Below are positions 7,011 through 11,548 of a DNA stretch of 11,548 bases, piece after piece. This stretch comes from Clostridiales bacterium (GTDB lineage: Bacteria; Bacillota; Clostridia; Lachnospirales; Anaerotignaceae), in assembly GCA_021202325.1 (NCBI GenBank), contig JAJQDF010000146.1, forward strand, positions 1 through 11,548, given 5' to 3'. The position numbers and the translations under genes are program-made. Numbering within the stretch: the first letter of the stretch is position 1; the number at the start of each line of letters is the position of its first letter. The notes beneath the pieces are model-generated. The model made no database searches. It saw only the letters and a list, made by a program, of their open reading frames with translations, and was not told the origin of the DNA.

Positions 7011-7039
7011 ATTATATTAAAAACCTTTCTCAACGTCAA
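7011..7039 (-). promoter_or_regulatory. Predicted strong sigma-A promoter for yicC-remA-gmk-rpoZ
   Basis: On the minus strand a TTGACG -35 box (7034-7039) and a consensus TATAAT -10 box (7011-7016) are separated by exactly 17 bases. Transcription would start near 7004. It is the best promoter match in the window and drives away from yaiI. Confidence 0.8.
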
Positions 7040-7064
7040 GCAATCAAGCGCATAAAATTATTAA

Positions 7065-7093
7065 TTGTAACCTTCCGCTTAAAATGCTATACT
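7065..7093 (+). promoter_or_regulatory. Predicted sigma-A promoter for the yaiI-type gene
   Basis: TTGTAA (7065-7070) and TATACT (7088-7093) are spaced by 17 bases. The start of transcription would be near 7100, only about 16 bases before the ATG, so the leader is essentially just the ribosome binding site AAAGGAG (7101-7107). It is divergent from the yicC promoter, whose -35 box lies 25 bases away. Confidence 0.65.
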
Positions 7094-7115
7094 TAATCCA
7101 AAAGGAGCTGATACC

Positions 7116-7559
7116 ATGAGAATAACAGTTGATGCAGATGCCTGCCCGGTAAAAGAAATAATACTTGACGTTGCCGAAAAATATGATATTCCTGTAACAA
7201 TGATCACCGACACAAGCCATATTATGTACGGCCTGCCCTGTGAAACCGTCACCGTTGACAAAGGCCGTGACTCTGCCGATATAGCCATTGCAAACCGTGT
7301 TCAGCGGGGCGACATAGCCGTTACCCAGGACTACGGTCTTGCCTGTATGCTCATGGCCAAGGGCGCCAACGTTATAAATCAGAACGGCTTTCTATACACC
7401 GACAAAAATATCGACGAGCTCCTCATGCGCCGCCATATTTCAGCCAAACAACGCCGTGGCGGAAAACGCTCCGGCCATATTAAGCCTAGAACCGCCGAGG
7501 ATGATGAAAGATTCAGAGCCTGTCTCGAAAGGCTTATAACAAGGCTTTTAGATTCCTGA
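7116..7559 (+). CDS. YaiI/YqxD family protein (DUF188)
   Basis: This 147-residue cytoplasmic protein belongs to the conserved UPF0178/DUF188 family, which is predicted to have a PIN-like nuclease fold but has no established biochemical role. Family landmarks are VDADACPV (5-12), VDKGRDSAD (47-55) and TQDYGLA (70-76), which give the acidic residues expected of a PIN-like active site. A basic stretch follows with RRGGKR (113-118), which would suit nucleic acid binding. The length is usual. It starts at an ATG 8 bases after AAGGAG. It is the only plus-strand gene here. It converges on topB with 16 bases between the stop codons and no recognisable terminator in the gap. Confidence 0.92.
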   Translation: MRITVDADACPVKEIILDVAEKYDIPVTMITDTSHIMYGLPCETVTVDKGRDSADIAIANRVQRGDIAVTQDYGLACMLMAKGANVINQNGFLYTDKNIDELLMRRHISAKQRRGGKRSGHIKPRTAEDDERFRACLERLITRLLDS

Positions 7560-7575
7560 TACTTAAATATTCCAT

Positions 7576-9702
7576 TCACTGTATGACAGTCATGTCCATA
7601 AGCTCCAAAATATTCTTTTCTTTATTAAATATCAGCTTTGCTGTACATTTTTCGCCGGTTTGTGCCTTCACAACCGGCAGTTCGTTTATTTCGCCTTTTT
7701 CAAACACTTCTTTTATAATATCTTCCGTCAGGCTTACTCCGTACCTCTCAAGGGAATTTTTCCATATTGTGAATTTACAGCCGTTCTTCCAGTTTCCGCA
7801 ATAGTAGGCTTTGGTATTTTCATATATATCTCCGCCGCAAATAGGGCATTTCCCCAAGGATTTAGGTCTTGCCTTAGACTTTGTTTTTCTGCGTTTATCC
7901 TCTATTTTAATGCCGCTGTTCTCTTCGGCCGCATATCCAACAAGGTAATATACATATCGGTTTATGCTGGCCATGAATTTCTCTGACTGCATTGTTCCCT
8001 TCGCAATTGAGCCCAGTCCCTTTTCCCATTTGCCTGTTGTTACCGGCGATTTCATCTCTTCGGGGACTATCTGTATGAGCTGTCTGCCCTTCTCGTCGGG
8101 AACAAGTATTTTTCCCTTCCTGTGGATATAACCGACCTTTATGAGCCTTTCTATTATTGCCGCCCTTGTGGCCGGAGTGCCCAGTGCATATTCCTTTAGC
8201 TTTTCTTTCAGTTCCTCGTCATCGGTGTTTTTCCCGGCATTCTCCATTGCTGTCAAAAGCGTGGCCTCATTATAGGGCGCCGGCGGCTTCGTTTCCTTCT
8301 CCACAGCTTCAGCATTTACTATATGTACGCTGTCACCTTTTTTAACATCCGGCAGTATTTGCTCACCGTCCCTATTGTTTTTGTATACCTCTCTGTAAAG
8401 CCTTTTCCAGCCCTCATCGGTAACATTAGAACCCTTGGAAACAAAGGTTTCTTCCCCGCATACAGCAGTTATCTTTGTGGAGGTATATTTATAGGGCGGA
8501 TTGAAAACCGCTATAAACCTCAGCGCCACAAGGCCGAAAACCTTCTTTTCATCAGCGGTCAGACTATCCTTGCGGTAGCTGTTGTCCGCAGGAATTATGG
8601 CATGGTGATCCGTAACCTTTTTGTTATCCACAATTCTTTTTGTGATAGGAAGCTTCTCCATGTCAATGACTTCCTGCGCATAAGTTGCAAAAATCCCCGA
8701 ATCCGTCAGCCTTTTCATAGTTACCTTTATTTTCGGAATCATATCGTCACTCAAATAACGGCTGTCGGTTCTCGGATATGTTATCATTTTTCTTTTTTCA
8801 TACAAGCTTTGGGCTATGTCCAACGTTTTTTGCGCCGAAAAGCCGTACATTTTGTTGCAGTCCCTCTGCAGCTCCGTCAAATCGTACAGTTGGGGCGGCA
8901 GAGTTTGCTTTGCCGTTTTAGTAACGTCGGTTATAAGGGCATCCTTATCCCTTACCTTTTCAGCAATAGCCTCGGCGTTTTCCCTTTTATCTAGCTTTGT
9001 ATTGTTTTTATCGTCCGTCCATGTGCCCTTGAAATTGCCGTAGTCTGCCAAAACCTCATAGTATTTGCTCGGTACAAACTCGTCTATTTCCTTCTGCCTA
9101 TTCACTATCATTGCCAATGTAGGAGTCTGCACACGGCCTATGCTTAAAAGTGCATCATACTTTATGGTAAAAGCCCTTGTAGCATTTATTCCCACCAGCC
9201 AGTCGGCCTCGGAACGGCATTTGGCCGATGAATATAGCAGGTCGTATTCACTGCCGTCCTTAAGATTGGCAAAGCCTTCCTTTATTGCGGCATCGGTCAT
9301 ACTGGATATCCAAAGCCTTTGAAAGGGCTTTTTGCACTTGTTATAGTCGTATATGTATCTGAATATGAGCTCGCCCTCTCGTCCGCTGTCGGTTGCGCAT
9401 ATAAGGCTGTCAGTCTCCTTGGAGTTCATAAGCTTTTTGAGAATATCCAGCTGTTTTTTGCTTCCCCTGATTGCCTTAAGCTTCATTGTTTCGGGAATTA
9501 TAGGCAGACTTGAAGCACTCCAGCGTTTCAGCGTCTTGTCGTAATCTTCCGGCTCGCAGAGCGTAACTAAGTGTCCGACTGCCCAGCTGACTATGTAATT
9601 GTTTCCTGCCAAAAAGCCGTCGCCCTTTTCGGTGCATTTAAGCACCTTGGCTATATCCCTGGCTACAGACGGCTTCTCCGCAATAACAAGAATTTTCCCC
9701 AT
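7576..9702 (-). CDS. topB: DNA topoisomerase III
   Basis: This type IA topoisomerase of 708 residues cuts one strand through a 5'-phosphotyrosine and decatenates DNA, typically with a RecQ-type helicase. The TOPRIM domain starts with KILVIAEKPS (3-12, catalytic-type E9) and holds TDSGREGE (104-111). The DSGRE form in place of DxDRE is a variation also seen in Firmicutes TopB. GRVQTP (189-194) and the active-site MITYPRTDS (306-314, Tyr309) follow. A single C-terminal zinc ribbon has Cys 619, 622, 635 and 642 (C-x2-C-x12-C-x6-C). The ATG at 9702 is preferred over an in-frame GTG at 9711, because AGGTG there serves as the ribosome binding site. Many Clostridia carry TopB on conjugative elements, but no relaxase or other transfer gene is seen here, and the neighbours look chromosomal. 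Confidence 0.95.
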   Translation of the reverse strand: MGKILVIAEKPSVARDIAKVLKCTEKGDGFLAGNNYIVSWAVGHLVTLCEPEDYDKTLKRWSASSLPIIPETMKLKAIRGSKKQLDILKKLMNSKETDSLICATDSGREGELIFRYIYDYNKCKKPFQRLWISSMTDAAIKEGFANLKDGSEYDLLYSSAKCRSEADWLVGINATRAFTIKYDALLSIGRVQTPTLAMIVNRQKEIDEFVPSKYYEVLADYGNFKGTWTDDKNNTKLDKRENAEAIAEKVRDKDALITDVTKTAKQTLPPQLYDLTELQRDCNKMYGFSAQKTLDIAQSLYEKRKMITYPRTDSRYLSDDMIPKIKVTMKRLTDSGIFATYAQEVIDMEKLPITKRIVDNKKVTDHHAIIPADNSYRKDSLTADEKKVFGLVALRFIAVFNPPYKYTSTKITAVCGEETFVSKGSNVTDEGWKRLYREVYKNNRDGEQILPDVKKGDSVHIVNAEAVEKETKPPAPYNEATLLTAMENAGKNTDDEELKEKLKEYALGTPATRAAIIERLIKVGYIHRKGKILVPDEKGRQLIQIVPEEMKSPVTTGKWEKGLGSIAKGTMQSEKFMASINRYVYYLVGYAAEENSGIKIEDKRRKTKSKARPKSLGKCPICGGDIYENTKAYYCGNWKNGCKFTIWKNSLERYGVSLTEDIIKEVFEKGEINELPVVKAQTGEKCTAKLIFNKEKNILELMDMTVIQ

Positions 9703-9730
9703 AATTATCACCTGTGTTTAAGTAAACGTA

Positions 9731-9755
9731 CATGCTTGCTTCGCAGCCAAGTATG
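9731..9755 (-). promoter_or_regulatory. Hairpin in the topB leader
   Basis: On the transcript, an imperfect stem CATACTTGGCT / AGCAAGCATG with one bulged G and one mismatch closes a GCGA loop of GNRA type. It lies about 28 bases before the start codon and leaves the ribosome binding site free. It may stabilise the 5' end. No U-run follows, so it is not a terminator. Confidence 0.35.
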
Positions 9756-9772
9756 AAAGTCCGTACTTAGAT

Positions 9773-9801
9773 AGTATAGCATAAGGCTCAAACAAAATCA
9801 A
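9773..9801 (-). promoter_or_regulatory. Predicted sigma-A promoter for topB
   Basis: On the minus strand a TTGATT -35 box (9796-9801) is separated by 17 bases from a TATACT -10 box (9773-9778). Transcription would start near 9766, giving a leader of about 65 nt. It lies directly after the terminator of the upstream gene, so topB appears to be its own transcription unit. Confidence 0.65.
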
Positions 9802-9810
9802 AGCCCATTG

Positions 9811-9862
9811 AAAAAAGGCTCGGTTCAAATGAACCGAGCCACGGAAACTGCTGTGTTTCCGT
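9811..9862 (-). terminator. Double hairpin intrinsic terminator of the YkvI-type gene
   Basis: Two perfect hairpins lie directly next to each other. In transcript order they are ACGGAAAC/GTTTCCGT (9862-9841, 8 bp, 6-base loop), then GGCTCGGTTC/GAACCGAGCC (9840-9817, 10 bp, 4-base loop), followed by six T (9816-9811). The second is a textbook intrinsic terminator. The first abuts it with no spacer and may help it form or protect the 3' end. Confidence 0.9.
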
Positions 9863-9911
9863 TATTTAGGTGAGAGTTTAGTTTTTTACCCGCAATTATT
9901 TTTTGTTTTAA

Positions 9912-11045
9912 TTAGTTTACGCTTTCGGGATGAGTAGCAATATACTCTTTGTTCTTCTTATGACCGATAGTAAGTACAGGTAATGTAATAACTACAAGAC
10001 CAAGGTAACCGCAGTAGCCGTAAGCATATTTGATGATATTTGAAAGACCAACCATAGATACGCACATACATACTAATACACAGATGATGGCAACGATAAC
10101 ACGTCTAACCCTAAGGCTCTTAATGCTGTTGACAAGTACTCTGTTTTCGAATTTCTGAACCATTGTGAAAATAGTTGTAGTACATGTTGAGATAAATGCG
10201 AAGAACAGTGATACCTGGTAGCAGAATGAAAGAACGCCGATTCCAAGTGTGTTGCAGATGAACAGGTTGGGAAGTGTAGTAGCCTCAGCAGCTACAACTT
10301 CGCTGTGCCATCCAAGGAGCATGATACATGATACTGTAAGAGCAAGACCGTTCATTAACCATCCAAGGAATGATGCTCTGCTTACGCCCTTCTTTGTAAG
10401 CATTGATGAAGCAGCAATCATTGAAGGTACAGCAACGCACTGGAAGCCTGAGTAAACAAGAGTCTTCCAAATAGCTGTTCCTGCCTGAGCCTCGCCTGAA
10501 GTAATAACAGCTGCAATCTCGCTGCTGTGGTTAGCAATAGCAATGAAATACATTGTGAACGAAGCAACAAGGATAACGATTGACATAACCGTCGAAGCCT
10601 TGATAACAAGGTTTACACCGAATATAACAAGTAAAACGATAAGTAATCCGATTATACATACCGCTACACCATATGGAATACCGAAGGTTTCAAGCAGTGA
10701 AGCCGCACCGGCGATAGCCGAACCAACGGCTGCAAGAATAATTACGAAGTTAAAGATTTCCATTGTAATTTCCATCTTTATATAAGGAGCCCAGAGTTCT
10801 GTAAATACTTCCTTATATGTATACATATTTCTTGTAGTAGCCATTATCATACACTCTCTAAGAACAAGAGCAAGTATACCCATAGCTATCATAGGAAGGA
10901 AACATGCCATCCAGCCATATTGAACATAGTACTGAATAGCCTGGTTACCTGTTGCAAAACCGCCACCTACATGTGTGCCAAACCAAACTGAAGCAACGCT
11001 GAACGCAGCGCCCCAGCCGGCAGACTTTGTTATTGAACTTGCCAT
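9912..11045 (-). CDS. YkvI-family membrane protein, putative transporter
   Basis: This 377-residue, very hydrophobic protein resembles the YkvI family (COG3949), related to the LeuT-fold amino-acid/cation transporters. No substrate is established for the family. About ten membrane segments can be seen, near 10-33, 44-66, 93-116, 123-144, 148-170, 192-214, 225-247, 266-294, 314-335 and 343-361. The first contains the Gly-rich FGTHVGGGFATG (22-33), resembling the broken helix 1 that binds substrate and sodium in LeuT-fold proteins. There is no signal peptide. The tail is short and hydrophilic. A strong ribosome binding site (GGGGAGG) precedes the ATG. It appears monocistronic, with tandem upstream promoters and a strong terminator. 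Codons ending in A or T seem more frequent than in the neighbouring genes, which could mean high expression, though this was not counted. The family call is good; function is unknown. Confidence 0.85.
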   Translation of the reverse strand: MASSITKSAGWGAAFSVASVWFGTHVGGGFATGNQAIQYYVQYGWMACFLPMIAMGILALVLRECMIMATTRNMYTYKEVFTELWAPYIKMEITMEIFNFVIILAAVGSAIAGAASLLETFGIPYGVAVCIIGLLIVLLVIFGVNLVIKASTVMSIVILVASFTMYFIAIANHSSEIAAVITSGEAQAGTAIWKTLVYSGFQCVAVPSMIAASSMLTKKGVSRASFLGWLMNGLALTVSCIMLLGWHSEVVAAEATTLPNLFICNTLGIGVLSFCYQVSLFFAFISTCTTTIFTMVQKFENRVLVNSIKSLRVRRVIVAIICVLVCMCVSMVGLSNIIKYAYGYCGYLGLVVITLPVLTIGHKKNKEYIATHPESVN

Positions 11046-11288
11046 AAAATAGCCTCCCCTTTTCCTGACTGTCTAAGTCTCTGATATTATAATTTCTTAG
11101 TTTCGCCGGCCTCTCCAAACCGGCAGAATGCGGTAAAAACTCCTCTCCTTTCTTTGAAACGGCCTTTCATTGCATGAATGGATGATAAACACCATACACA
11201 TAGCAATACATTCCGCTGTTAATTTAATAAGTATCCCCGGATAAAAAATAATACCATTAAATAATTTCTGTTAAACTGAAATACTTAT
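11046..11288 (-). other. Long leader of the YkvI-type gene
   Basis: About 243 nt lie between the nearer promoter and the ATG. It contains a hairpin GCCGG/CCGGC (11105-11124, 10-base loop), a purine-rich AAAGGAGAGGAG with no start codon at a useful distance, and a flanking CTAAG...CTTAG pair nearer the start codon. I looked for T-box, glycine, lysine, SAM and guanidine riboswitch hallmarks and recognised none. A 14-codon ORF (11167-11211) is noted under findings. Confidence 0.4.
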
Positions 11289-11294
11289 GAGAAA

Positions 11295-11324
11295 AATATA
11301 CTATTAAACACATCTGTTTGTCAA
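11295..11324 (-). promoter_or_regulatory. Predicted promoter P1 of the YkvI-type gene
   Basis: On the minus strand a consensus TTGACA -35 box (11319-11324) is followed after 18 bases by TATATT (11295-11300). Transcription would start near 11288. Confidence 0.6.
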
Positions 11325-11352
11325 GTATAATAGATAAAAATATCCAACCTGT

Positions 11353-11381
11353 ATTGTAATTACATTCAGACCAAATGTTAA
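11353..11381 (-). promoter_or_regulatory. Predicted promoter P2 of the YkvI-type gene
   Basis: On the minus strand TTAACA (11376-11381) and TACAAT (11353-11358) are spaced by 17 bases, each one mismatch from consensus. It would start transcription near 11346, about 58 bases before P1. In such AT-rich sequence chance matches are common. Confidence 0.4.
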
Positions 11382-11433
11382 TTTTCCCATAATTTAAGCC
11401 AATTTAATTTTTATTTTTGTATCCTATTAACAA

Positions 11434-11456
11434 AACAGCAAAAACTCGAGGCTGTT
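11434..11456 (-). terminator. Weak possible terminator of a gene beyond the window
   Basis: AACAGC (11434-11439) and GCTGTT (11451-11456) form a 6-bp inverted repeat with an 11-base loop. On the minus strand it is followed by TTGTT. It may end a minus-strand transcript entering from past the window's right edge. The remaining 11382-11548 stretch is AT-rich and shows no coding region or other feature I can support. Confidence 0.25.
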
Positions 11457-11548
11457 CTTTTCACAAATACAGCATTTTGCACAAACAAGTTCAGAATTTA
11501 CTAAAAATGTTGTCTGACTACGATTTATTTCATTGAATAAATTATATG

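Noticed and set aside
6766..7020. 84-codon plus-strand ORF covering the region upstream of yicC
   Set aside because: It has no ribosome binding site, its codons run through several perfect inverted repeats, and the translation (many Ser, Cys, Phe with no fold signature) looks like read-through of a non-coding repeat.
7560..7575. Bidirectional terminator between the yaiI-type gene and topB
   Set aside because: The 16-base gap has no inverted repeat or T-run, and I see no convincing hairpin in the adjacent coding ends.
8323..8994. 223-codon plus-strand ORF opposite topB
   Set aside because: It lies entirely antisense to well-conserved TopB coding sequence, lacks a ribosome binding site and shows no recognisable domain.
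9379..9402. TOPRIM motif DSGREGE in TopB as a broken active site
   Set aside because: The second acidic residue of the usual DxD is missing, but Firmicutes TopB proteins commonly read DAGREGE here, so it is a family variation and not a defect.
7576..9702. TopB as a marker of an integrative conjugative element
   Set aside because: No relaxase, coupling protein, integrase or attachment repeats are present, and both neighbours look chromosomal.
11046..11288. Riboswitch of a known class before the YkvI-type gene
   Set aside because: The GGAGAGGAG and GCCGG/CCGGC elements superficially resemble parts of known aptamers, but I could not match the conserved core of T-box, glycine, lysine, SAM or guanidine classes.

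Overview
The window looks like ordinary chromosome from an anaerobic Firmicute of class Clostridia, possibly a Lachnospiraceae member. The support is the block yicC-remA-gmk-rpoZ-priA-coaBC, which is a Firmicutes core arrangement, together with a type III pantothenate kinase, a Firmicutes-style TopB, a YkvI-family membrane protein, AGGAGG-type ribosome binding sites and consensus sigma-A-like promoters. Genus cannot be named from this sequence. I see no tRNA, rRNA, CRISPR array, transposase, phage gene or attachment site.

Layout. Positions 41-6710 hold seven minus-strand genes, in transcription order yicC, remA, gmk, rpoZ, priA, coaBC, coaX. The first four are packed with gaps of 12 bases or less, or a 1-base overlap. 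They share a near-consensus promoter (7011-7039) that would give a leader of about 295 nt rich in inverted repeats. An intrinsic terminator follows rpoZ (4576-4607). PriA comes next without an obvious promoter of its own. CoaBC has its own promoter (2248-2276) and a leader of about 200 nt with a strong hairpin and a possible 31-codon ORF. CoaX is translationally coupled to coaBC through an ATGA overlap. Positions 7116-7559 carry a plus-strand yaiI/yqxD-type gene, divergent from yicC. It converges on topB (minus, 7576-9702). Upstream of topB is a minus-strand gene for a YkvI-family membrane protein (9912-11045), which ends in a strong double hairpin terminator (9811-9862) and has two candidate upstream promoters. 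The last 500 bases are AT-rich and non-coding.

How the genes fit together. CoaX and CoaBC together convert pantothenate to 4'-phosphopantetheine, the first three steps of coenzyme A synthesis. Gmk makes GDP from GMP. RpoZ is the RNA polymerase omega subunit. RemA is a small DNA-binding regulator and YicC a probable RNase. PriA restarts replication forks and TopB decatenates DNA. The coding content is housekeeping. The least explained material lies in the long leaders: the repeat-like element before yicC, the leader of coaBC, and the leader of the YkvI-type gene. I did not find a convincing new multi-gene system.
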